Positions 36,505 to 43,839 of a DNA stretch of 64,000 bases are shown here, piece after piece. Source of the DNA: Pediococcus claussenii ATCC BAA-344 (lineage in GTDB: Bacteria; Bacillota; Bacilli; Lactobacillales; Lactobacillaceae); assembly GCF_000237995.1 (NCBI RefSeq), contig NC_016605.1, forward strand, positions 1,302,001-1,366,000. The letters run 5' to 3'. Both the position numbers and the translations under genes were made by a program. Below the pieces are notes generated by a model. The model did no database searches, was not told the DNA's origin, and saw nothing but the letters and a program-made list of their open reading frames with translations. Within the stretch, counting starts at the first letter, position 1. Every line of letters starts with the position of its first letter.

Positions 36505-38181
36505 TTAAAATTTCATATTTCCTGGGTCGATTGCAAACGGAACATTCTTAATGCGTTCCCATTCTTCTTTATCTTCTTCAAGTCGGTAACCTGTACCTGG
36601 TCCTTGATAGTCGTTTGCATCATTAACCGCAGAAATGATATTCCAATCCTTATCGAAAATTGAAGATGTTTGAAGGAAATCACCACAGACTTTTTGCTTT
36701 TGAAGATTTAAAACAGCCTCAGCAATATCTTTAAAGCCACGATTGTAAAGTGCTTTAACGATGTCAACAGCTGTAATCCCACGATCCATTAGATCTTGAG
36801 CAGCCTTCATATCTTCGACCATATTACGATCTGGCATATCCTTAGAAGTATTAGCATAGGTTGCGTCTTCGACTTCTTCATCAGTAATCTTTGGTAAGCC
36901 AAGTTCTTCAAAAACGGCTTGAAGAGCTTTTGCAGCTTTATTTCGAACCTTAATAACATCTTCTTCAACAACTGGATGAATACCACCATTTAGAGCTAAA
37001 TCACGTTCCATAATGTAGTAATCATCATAATCCATTGCGTCTGTATTAGAACCAGCAAATGTATTATCATAGTTTGGTGTTGAAGAGTAGCCCGACGAAA
37101 TATAATCAGTACCGGCAATGAATTGCCCTAACAAACGTTCAGTTCGACGCATATCTGAATGTGAAAATGCTTGGTCATTACCAGATGCACATTCTAGGTC
37201 AAGCATCATACATAATAGATTTTCACCCATAACGGAGCGAATTCCTGAAGGAACTGCACCTGGGATCCCAATACAACTCACACCACCATTTTGTAATCCT
37301 TGAACACCTGAAGCTTTGGTAATGAAAATACAACGTGATTCAAGATATAACATTGACTTTCCTTCGGTATAACCCATCATAGCTTCTGAACCAGATCCAG
37401 ATGTAAACCGCATTTTCAGACCACGTGATGCATAACATGAAGCAAGAAATCCCTTTGACCAAGGCGTATCATCACCATCAGTGAACACTTGATCCGTACC
37501 ATAAACCGAAATTGTTTCAGCATAACCGGTAAAACCGCGCATTCCTAAGCTTAGTTCAAGAGCTTCTTCAACTGAACATTGAGTTAGAACTCCGGGGCGA
37601 CCTGTTTGGGAACCAACCATAATCGAAATAGCATTTAACGGAGCATAACGTCCAACCGCTGTGGTTGTTTCCTGTTCTGGAAATCCACGCAAAGCTGCAT
37701 CAGCCGCATCAGCCGCAATTTGTACTGGATTATCTCGAATATTAGTAACGTGACATTGTGTAGCAGGTGTACGACGTGGACGCATTTTTTGCGTTGCCAT
37801 AATCATTTCACCAAAGTTCAACTTACTAATAACTTCTTCTGCTTTCGCAGGGGTCATTGCAGTCGTAATATCAACAACCTCCTTGCGAGGTACGTTAGGA
37901 TCGACTAGCATATTAGCAATTTTAACCGAATCCATGTTCATTACCTTTTCGGCATTATTTAAATTAATTCCATATTCAGCTATATATAGATCAATTAAAT
38001 CAAAATCAGCTCTTTGCTTACCATCTAACTCTGTTACAACTCCATTTTCGATTCTAATGCTTGGCTTGGGATCATTTGGCCCCATCATTGCTACTAATCC
38101 TTCGTCCGGCCATTCGCGAACAAAACCATCTTCATGAATTGGTCTCTTTTCTAATTCTTCAAACCTTTTTTGTCGTTTCAC
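36505..38181 (-). CDS. pduC: Diol/glycerol dehydratase large subunit
   Basis: The 558-residue alpha subunit holding the TIM-barrel active site where adenosylcobalamin radical chemistry converts 1,2-propanediol to propionaldehyde or glycerol to 3-hydroxypropionaldehyde. N-terminal KRQKRFEELEKRPIHEDGF and FTSGSGSEAMMGYTEGKSMLYLE are diagnostic. Sequence cannot separate diol from glycerol preference; lactobacillus enzymes use both. It lies 21 bp after the pduB stop. Confidence 0.97.
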   Translation of the reverse strand: MKRQKRFEELEKRPIHEDGFVREWPDEGLVAMMGPNDPKPSIRIENGVVTELDGKQRADFDLIDLYIAEYGINLNNAEKVMNMDSVKIANMLVDPNVPRKEVVDITTAMTPAKAEEVISKLNFGEMIMATQKMRPRRTPATQCHVTNIRDNPVQIAADAADAALRGFPEQETTTAVGRYAPLNAISIMVGSQTGRPGVLTQCSVEEALELSLGMRGFTGYAETISVYGTDQVFTDGDDTPWSKGFLASCYASRGLKMRFTSGSGSEAMMGYTEGKSMLYLESRCIFITKASGVQGLQNGGVSCIGIPGAVPSGIRSVMGENLLCMMLDLECASGNDQAFSHSDMRRTERLLGQFIAGTDYISSGYSSTPNYDNTFAGSNTDAMDYDDYYIMERDLALNGGIHPVVEEDVIKVRNKAAKALQAVFEELGLPKITDEEVEDATYANTSKDMPDRNMVEDMKAAQDLMDRGITAVDIVKALYNRGFKDIAEAVLNLQKQKVCGDFLQTSSIFDKDWNIISAVNDANDYQGPGTGYRLEEDKEEWERIKNVPFAIDPGNMKF

Positions 38182-38202
38182 GATTATTCACTCCTCCTTT
38201 CG

Positions 38203-38925
38203 CTACTTAATATAAGCAGGAAAATCATTTTTAGGTTCAACTCCACCCAACTGACCTAGGAGTTTCAAACCAACTTCCCGACCTGCAATAACTGCTTGGC
38301 GCACTGCACCTGAGTCACCAGAAATATGTAATGCTCCTTCATTTGAAAAACTAGTTCCATGTGAAGGAGAAGCAAATTTGATAACTTCAACACCGGCCGT
38401 TTTAATTGCCGTATCGGCCATAACTACGCCAATTCCTGATGGAGCTCCACAGATTAATCCATAAGCTTTTCCAATCGGAGCACCAAATGCCATATGAACA
38501 GCACCCGCAGCACTTGCCGTGAATTGTAATTCCAAATGACCCGCTGGTGAATTGTAAATATCACCGAAAGTACGTGGTAAATTTTCTAATGCTACCGAAA
38601 TAGCTTGACGGACATCTGATGGATCATTGCCACCAATTAAAATTAAGACACCATGTCCTGCCCCACCTTTAGTATCACGAGGCCATTCAACATCTAACAC
38701 TTCCGTATTAGTTGCCTTTACAGCTTCATCCATTGCTAAGATTTGGGGACCCGCACCGGTACGTGAACTTAAGATTCCGATTACCGAATACTTTTTTGTA
38801 CTAACCTGTAATTTATCTAAAAGCATTGCATCAACTGCTGGGATGCACATTCCAATCGTGTCACCCAGTTCAGTTGAACCGACAAATTCGGGAACAACAC
38901 TCGTTGAATTTAAAAAGTTATTCAT
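38203..38925 (-). CDS. pduB: Microcompartment shell protein PduB (tandem BMC-T)
   Basis: A trimer-forming shell protein with two BMC domains, 240 residues from the ATG at 38925 (GGAGG 7 nt upstream; an ATG at 38931 is too close to it). It is shorter than the long enterobacterial PduB and closer to the PduB' form, with only a short N-terminal tail. MCIPAVDAMLLDKLQV and DSGAVRQAVIAGREVGLKLL mark the two halves. Confidence 0.92.
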   Translation of the reverse strand: MNNFLNSTSVVPEFVGSTELGDTIGMCIPAVDAMLLDKLQVSTKKYSVIGILSSRTGAGPQILAMDEAVKATNTEVLDVEWPRDTKGGAGHGVLILIGGNDPSDVRQAISVALENLPRTFGDIYNSPAGHLELQFTASAAGAVHMAFGAPIGKAYGLICGAPSGIGVVMADTAIKTAGVEVIKFASPSHGTSFSNEGALHISGDSGAVRQAVIAGREVGLKLLGQLGGVEPKNDFPAYIK

Positions 38926-38979
38926 ACCCATTCCTCCAATTATTAACTAAAAGGACTAACTAAATTTGCAACACAATAA

Positions 38980-39264
38980 TTAATCTTGTGTCTTCTTAGG
39001 TAAAATTCGTTCAACATCTGTATGTGGACGAGGAATTACATAGCTTGATAATACTTCGCCAATTTCTTCTGCTGCGGCAACGCCCGCGTCAACAGAAGCT
39101 TTTACAGCACCAACATCACCACGAACCATTACAGTTACCAAGCCATGTCCAATCTTTTCTTGTCCTACCAAGTCAACATTAGCTGCCTTAACCATTGCAT
39201 CTGCTGCTTCAATTGATGCAACCAAACCTTTTGTTTCGATTAAACCCAATGCTTCTTGTTCCAT
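38980..39264 (-). CDS. pduA: Microcompartment shell protein PduA (BMC-H)
   Basis: A 94-residue BMC shell hexamer and the first gene of the pdu operon. The core is almost the same as PduJ; the C-terminus reads [16 protein letters not shown] precedes the ATG. The promoter region with a cre-like site lies 55-75 bp upstream. Confidence 0.94.
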   Translation of the reverse strand: MEQEALGLIETKGLVASIEAADAMVKAANVDLVGQEKIGHGLVTVMVRGDVGAVKASVDAGVAAAEEIGEVLSSYVIPRPHTDVERILPKKTQD

Positions 39265-39316
39265 AAGATATGTTCCTCCATTTTTTTATTTCCAAATACT
39301 CTTTGGAAGCACTTTT

Positions 39317-39338
39317 AGTATAATTGAAAACGCTTGCA
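39317..39338 (-). promoter_or_regulatory. pduA promoter -10 element with overlapping cre-like site
   Basis: TGAAAACGCTTGCA (39325-39338) differs from the CcpA consensus TGWNANCGNTNWCA at one base. On the minus strand it lies directly upstream of TATACT (39317-39322), where the -10/-35 spacer would be. No good -35 hexamer is seen 17 bp upstream of TATACT. This suggests activator-dependent transcription with catabolite repression; both points are inferred. Confidence 0.6.
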
Positions 39339-39430
39339 ATTTATTAAGTAGTTCATTTTAAATATCCACATCGAAACACACTAATATGACAATTTATTTT
39401 TAAAATGACAAAATTAAACAAATTAAATCA

Positions 39431-39496
39431 AAAAGCACAGTAATATTGATTTTGATTTACGAATATTTCGTCTCAAATCAACATTACTGTGCTTTT
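39431..39496. terminator. Strong terminator between pduV and the pduA promoter
   Basis: Two 22-nt arms (39431-39452 and 39475-39496) are complementary apart from one pair, containing AAAAGCACAGTAAT and its mate. T-rich DNA follows on both strands. It ends the cobalamin gene series 16 bp past the pduV stop and insulates the pdu promoter. Confidence 0.85.
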
Positions 39497-39511
39497 AATA
39501 AAAAAATAACA

Positions 39512-39955
39512 TTATTGAATATTAGAATTATCTAGAAAATCTTTAAAATCTGTCACACCTTCATTGTTCAATGCGGATACTTTAAAAATCTTTTTCACAC
39601 CCGCACTACGAAGTCTTTTTTCAATCACTTCTACTTCGGTATTAGATTTTGCTAGATCCATTTTGGTAATCACACCAATTACTGGTCGTCCAAACATCGT
39701 GCTAAATGCCTCTGGAAAAATTAGCCGCGGGTCGCTAATGCTTTGCAATATCACAATTATGCCAGCGTCCATTGCAGTAGTTGCAATATTTGTATACATA
39801 CGCCGGTGCTCAATATATTCCCCGGGTGTATCAATCACGTTGTCATAATACTCTACCGACTGAGTCTTATTATAATGTATTTCAATATTATTCATTCGTT
39901 GCAATAATGTTGTTTTACCGCAGCCAATTGGTCCAATAAACATTGGTCTTCGCAA
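39512..39955 (-). CDS. pduV: PduV/EutP family GTPase-like protein
   Basis: A 147-residue small GTPase-like protein. I chose the TTG at 39955, 6 nt after GAGGTG, giving the standard MRRPMFIGPIGCGKTT start; the longer frame to 39982 adds nine odd residues. Walker A is GPIGCGKT, the switch region has DTPGEY, and TKMD is the guanine-specificity motif. PduV is linked to microcompartment positioning through PduU in Salmonella. Here it is the last gene of the cobalamin series rather than a member of the pdu operon. Confidence 0.88.
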   Translation of the reverse strand: MRRPMFIGPIGCGKTTLLQRMNNIEIHYNKTQSVEYYDNVIDTPGEYIEHRRMYTNIATTAMDAGIIVILQSISDPRLIFPEAFSTMFGRPVIGVITKMDLAKSNTEVEVIEKRLRSAGVKKIFKVSALNNEGVTDFKDFLDNSNIQ

Positions 39956-40082
39956 AGCATCCACCTCTTTTAAATGAAACAATTTCTTTTATGAATAATA
40001 TCACTACTTTTTAGCATAATTTTATTATGACTAGAATCTCACAAAAAAATACAAATAATTATCAAAAAAATGTCAACTATTC

Positions 40083-41126
40083 TTATTTTGTAAATTCAAA
40101 ATTCAAATCATCTGTTGTATTCATGCCTTGCAAAATTGCCTGCATTGCATCAATCATTGATAATAACAATACTGCGCCGCTGCCTTCTCCAACTGCTAAG
40201 TCAAGATTAAGAACCGGTTCACAATCTAATAGATTCAATGCTTGTTTTGCGCCTGGTTCACGTGACAAGTGTGATGCAATCAGATAACCAACCGAGTTAG
40301 GATTGATTTTTTGAGCGAGTAATGCTGCTACATTTGCAATAAATCCGTCCATTATCAATGGCACTCCTTGTTCCGCTGCCTTAAGAATCGCACCACACAT
40401 TGCACCAATCTCAAATCCACCTACCTTTGCTAGCAAGTCAACAGGATCATCTTGATTAAAGGATCGTTTACGCAGAGCCTCATTGATAACTTGAATTTTG
40501 TGCTTAAATCGTTTTGACGAGATATTAGATCCCGCTCCAACAATTAACTCGGTAGGAAGTCCCGTAATTGCCGCCATTAACGTTGATGCAGTTGTAGTAT
40601 TTCCAATCCCCAATTCTCCAATTAATAACAACTGTGCTCCCTCCCTCAACTCTTTTTCAGCAACTTCATATCCGACTTTTATCGCCTTCACTGCTTCTTG
40701 CCGTGACATAGCATTTTCTTGGAGGAAATCCTTCGTACCATCACTGATTTTATGATTAATGATTTTTTTACTTGCTGGAAGACCATCAACGCCAACGTCA
40801 ATAACTGTTACCTTACACCGATTTTGATGAGCCAAAACAGCAACCGTTGTGTGACCGTTAATCGTATTAATTGCTTGCTTGCTAGTCACTTCTCTTGGGG
40901 TCGCTGAAACTTGTTCCCGCTCAATTCCATGATCCGCAGCAAAAACTAAACAGGTCCGACGATCAACCTGAATATCCAAAGTTTCCTGAATTGATGCAAT
41001 TTTAGTTACCATTCTTTCGAGATTTCCTAGACCCCGTTGTGGTTTTGCCAGCCGGTCTAACTTATCTTGCATTTGTTGCCCAACAATTGGCTTGACCGCT
41101 TTTATTGTAATTTTGTTTAAGTCCAT
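40083..41126 (-). CDS. cobT: Nicotinate-nucleotide:lower-ligand base phosphoribosyltransferase
   Basis: A 347-residue CobT that transfers phosphoribose from nicotinate mononucleotide to the lower-ligand base (dimethylbenzimidazole, or adenine for pseudocobalamin), forming the alpha-riboside phosphate. Motifs include FAADHGIEREQVSATP, GELGIGNTTTAS and the C-terminal GEGSGAVL with the catalytic Glu. Its ATG lies 3 nt after the stop of the LanM-like gene, so the two are translationally linked. Confidence 0.95.
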   Translation of the reverse strand: MDLNKITIKAVKPIVGQQMQDKLDRLAKPQRGLGNLERMVTKIASIQETLDIQVDRRTCLVFAADHGIEREQVSATPREVTSKQAINTINGHTTVAVLAHQNRCKVTVIDVGVDGLPASKKIINHKISDGTKDFLQENAMSRQEAVKAIKVGYEVAEKELREGAQLLLIGELGIGNTTTASTLMAAITGLPTELIVGAGSNISSKRFKHKIQVINEALRKRSFNQDDPVDLLAKVGGFEIGAMCGAILKAAEQGVPLIMDGFIANVAALLAQKINPNSVGYLIASHLSREPGAKQALNLLDCEPVLNLDLAVGEGSGAVLLLSMIDAMQAILQGMNTTDDLNFEFTK

Positions 41127-41129
41127 ACG

Positions 41130-43592
41130 TCAGTCATCCCATCCTACTTTACAAAATAATAAATCCGCATTTCCTGTTTGCTCTGCAAGCAAATAATATT
41201 GCAATCCAGCATATCCAACTCCCCAAGTTTCTCCAAGCACCCGTGGATTTTTTGCATCAATTCTAGCCATCAATTCCCGTTTTTTCTGTTCTTTCTTTTT
41301 ACCATAGTAATCTAACCGTTTTGCAACTAAAAGTTTGCCTATCAATCCGTTCTGAATCGAATCATTTTTAGTAGGCACCTTAAACGCCTGTTTACCCCAT
41401 GCCTTTTTTAAATATTCTTCTAGATAATTTGAACTTTTAATACTACTCAAGTTAACTAATAAAACACCCTCACGAACGCTTCCACGAATTGGATAATTAA
41501 TATTCCTGGGCAAATCTCTTCTATCAACAATCTTTCCTAAACAAATTACAATTAATTTTTTTTCAATTCGAGACTTAACTTTCTTCACATCAAATTGCTT
41601 TTTAAGCATAACAAGTAATTTCGAACATTGTTTTTTAAAATCCGTATGTGCTGCTAACTGAAAAACAATCCAAACTAACGACCCTGCACCTTCAAAGAAA
41701 CTCCAATCCTGGATCAATAATTCACTGTGTAGCAATTCATTTAAAATCAAATGCATCTGCTGTATTGCCCACTTTGATTTGAGGTGTGCAAGAACTAAAA
41801 GATAAGCCCCAACCCCGTTATAACCACTGAGTAGGCCCTCAGCGATTAACTGTTCAACTGGATACATTTCCAGAACAGTTTTTAAGGTTCGTTGAACTAA
41901 ATCGGTATTATTTCTATCAGAAAACAATAAAATATTTTCAATCTCACCTAAACCGACCCATAAAGAACAATCAATCGGTGCCATTATTAATCGTTGATCC
42001 TCATTGAACTGTGATATGAACAAAATACTATGTTCAAAGTCCATTTTAAAAATTCGTTGCTTAACATTCGTTATGTCACTTGTTACCTTTGCTTGTGCAG
42101 GCGATTCTTCTAATGTTTTCAGTGCACACCTGATTAACTCAAGCTGTTGATCAATTTGAAATGGTGTAATTTTACTAACTTGAAAAATTAAATAATTAAT
42201 ATCTTTTTCGTTAATTTCACATTCTTGGTAGGGAATATCATAGTTTTTCAAATCGGTCAAAATTTTTTGATTATCCAAGTTGCTAAATTCAACCTGCATA
42301 CCAATTAAGCCATTTACTTGCTCCATTGAAGTTGCATACTTGGGATGTGTCATATTTCCTTGCAATTTCTTATAAAAATCGGACGAAGCCACAAGTTGAC
42401 GGCTGTAAGTACCGTCAAGTAATCTTTTTACTTCTGATAAATGTTCCTGTATAAACTGGACACCAATAATAAATCCCTGATTAATTACCTTCTGATACCT
42501 AACCACCGGTTCATTCTTTAACTCTAAATCATTTTTAATAATCCGTTTTTCCGTGAAATCAAAACGAAGATTATCCGTTCCTAAATCTACTAACTGATTT
42601 ACTTTTATGTATTGTTCTTTACTACCTCTAAAACCGGAATAGTCAATCGTTTCGTTGTAAAACTTAATATGGAGTGGTAAAAGTAGACTGCCAAGCACAG
42701 AATCCCGAATAAAATTGCTGTAACAGTCACCAATTTTCTCAGACGACTCATCTGAAATTTGATTTGTCATCAGATTTTCAAGATCAATAACTCTGATTCC
42801 CTGTGCAGTTTGCAATACATTTCCATTATGCAAATCTCCAATTTTAAATAGCCAAGCCCATGCAGCGAGTATTCCAAACTCATAATAATATTCTGAAGGT
42901 GAGCCCTTAAATTCAGACTGATTAATATATTCTTGCCAACCGTGCAAATCAACCGTAATTGACTTTACACCGACCAGTTTGGTTTTCTTCCCACTTTTTT
43001 TATTCAGCAGTCCTAACATCTTTTCAAAGAAAATATCGTTATTTAAACGATGTGGTTTATATACAATTTTACCAAAACTAGTGATAATCACTAACACCTT
43101 CTGTGCACCATTTCTAGTGTCATTACGTTGGTAATTAAAATCTTCAATTCTAAGTTGGCTTCCAGTACAATTCAGAATTTTTTGACCCAATTGAAAACGA
43201 TCAGAATCAAAATCTTCGAGAACACTTCCGCCAAAATTAATAATCATAGGAATTCTTCGCTTTATTAGGCCATCTAGGTATGCATACCGCTGCATAAACT
43301 TCGCAACATATGATGAATTAATTTGACTACAAAAATGAATTAAGCATTTTGTTGAACCTTCCTGAAAAGTTAACTGCCCCGTTGTTCTCATTTCAAATTG
43401 CTTAAATTCGTAAACCAATGCGCGTCTACATATTGTATCAATTTCAATCATTATTTCATTCATCATGGTTTCCTGTAATCGCATTGGCTTAACTAACAGC
43501 GAGTGATGTTCCCATATCATTTGATGTAATTTATCTAAATATTGTTCCGCAACCACTGCGGAAAATTTGGAAAATACTAGCTCATTTTTCAT
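41130..43592 (-). CDS. LanM-like class II lanthionine synthetase homologue with degenerate cyclase
   Basis: An 820-residue protein, shorter than usual LanM (about 900-1100). The dehydratase (DUF4135, kinase-like) core is recognisable: D158 in a DTRNGA segment, Lys179 in VYKPH, D253-L-H255-x-x-N258 (GDLHNGN), D270 in VIDLENL, and R398. Two family positions are changed: the His of the D-x-H pair is R160, and the Thr after the C-terminal Arg is S404. The C-terminal region (about 585-820) keeps LanC-like helices (GYNGVGAYLLVLAHL; GVGYAGLQYYLL) but lacks the zinc ligands. The CHG motif reads QNG at about 747-749 and the WC(x)G site has no Cys. The upstream 45-residue peptide gene is the probable substrate. 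GAGGG precedes the ATG. Dehydratase activity and lack of cyclization are inferred. Confidence 0.82.
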   Translation of the reverse strand: MKNELVFSKFSAVVAEQYLDKLHQMIWEHHSLLVKPMRLQETMMNEIMIEIDTICRRALVYEFKQFEMRTTGQLTFQEGSTKCLIHFCSQINSSYVAKFMQRYAYLDGLIKRRIPMIINFGGSVLEDFDSDRFQLGQKILNCTGSQLRIEDFNYQRNDTRNGAQKVLVIITSFGKIVYKPHRLNNDIFFEKMLGLLNKKSGKKTKLVGVKSITVDLHGWQEYINQSEFKGSPSEYYYEFGILAAWAWLFKIGDLHNGNVLQTAQGIRVIDLENLMTNQISDESSEKIGDCYSNFIRDSVLGSLLLPLHIKFYNETIDYSGFRGSKEQYIKVNQLVDLGTDNLRFDFTEKRIIKNDLELKNEPVVRYQKVINQGFIIGVQFIQEHLSEVKRLLDGTYSRQLVASSDFYKKLQGNMTHPKYATSMEQVNGLIGMQVEFSNLDNQKILTDLKNYDIPYQECEINEKDINYLIFQVSKITPFQIDQQLELIRCALKTLEESPAQAKVTSDITNVKQRIFKMDFEHSILFISQFNEDQRLIMAPIDCSLWVGLGEIENILLFSDRNNTDLVQRTLKTVLEMYPVEQLIAEGLLSGYNGVGAYLLVLAHLKSKWAIQQMHLILNELLHSELLIQDWSFFEGAGSLVWIVFQLAAHTDFKKQCSKLLVMLKKQFDVKKVKSRIEKKLIVICLGKIVDRRDLPRNINYPIRGSVREGVLLVNLSSIKSSNYLEEYLKKAWGKQAFKVPTKNDSIQNGLIGKLLVAKRLDYYGKKKEQKKRELMARIDAKNPRVLGETWGVGYAGLQYYLLAEQTGNADLLFCKVGWDD

Positions 43593-43607
43593 TTTGCCCT
43601 CTAAAAT

Positions 43608-43647
43608 AAGCCATTTACAACTAGCGTTAATTAGCTGAAAACGGCTT
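43608..43647 (-). promoter_or_regulatory. Intercistronic hairpin between the peptide gene and the lanM-like gene
   Basis: In minus-strand RNA, AAGCCGTTT pairs with AAATGGCTT, then a 1x1 mismatch, then CAGCTA pairs with TAGTTG around an 8-nt loop. Two pairs are G-U and hold only in the coding-strand RNA. A U-rich tail (ATTTTAG) follows. This resembles the partial terminators that favour precursor over modifying enzyme in lantibiotic operons. Confidence 0.65.
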
Positions 43648-43677
43648 TGTAAGTATTGAAATGAATGTTACAACTAC

Positions 43678-43815
43678 TTATTTCGATGCAGTTGTCATCT
43701 TAAGTCCGGAAGTCGTGGTAATTCCACTAGTCATCATTGCAGATGTCATTAGATTCTGAGACTTATTCATTTCATTATTACTTGTTAATCCACTTAATTT
43801 TTCCAATTCTGTCAT
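43678..43815 (-). CDS. Candidate RiPP precursor peptide, 45 aa, Ser/Thr/Met-rich, no Cys
   Basis: An ORF of 45 residues with a very strong ribosome site (AAAGGAGGTGA, 43821-43831, 5 nt before the ATG), 24 nt after the cbiK-like stop. The N-terminus (MTELEKLSGL) is leader-like: acidic and amphipathic. The C-terminal 23 residues contain 11 Ser/Thr and four Met, with the central part MMTSGITTTSGLKMT. There is no cysteine in the whole peptide and no GG or GA leader-cleavage motif. It sits directly before a LanM-like gene with a hairpin between, the standard layout of a class II precursor. No homologue is known to me. Product probably dehydrated (Dha/Dhb) without thioether rings; inferred. Confidence 0.75.
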   Translation of the reverse strand: MTELEKLSGLTSNNEMNKSQNLMTSAMMTSGITTTSGLKMTTASK

Positions 43816-43839
43816 GTTAGTCACCTCCTTTCAAAAATA

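Noticed and set aside
32273-39264. Near-identical DNA stretches at pduJ and pduA, possibly a mobile or recombinational repeat
   Set aside because: They are paralogous BMC shell genes; similarity follows the coding sequence and does not extend into flanks.
39265-39511. Cobalamin riboswitch upstream of pduA
   Set aside because: The region contains a promoter, a cre-like site and a terminator but no B12-box-like sequence and too little room for the full riboswitch.
41130-43592. Reading the LanM-like protein as a canonical lantibiotic synthetase making a bacteriocin
   Set aside because: No Cys in the nearby peptide, no cyclase zinc ligands, no exporter, protease or immunity genes.
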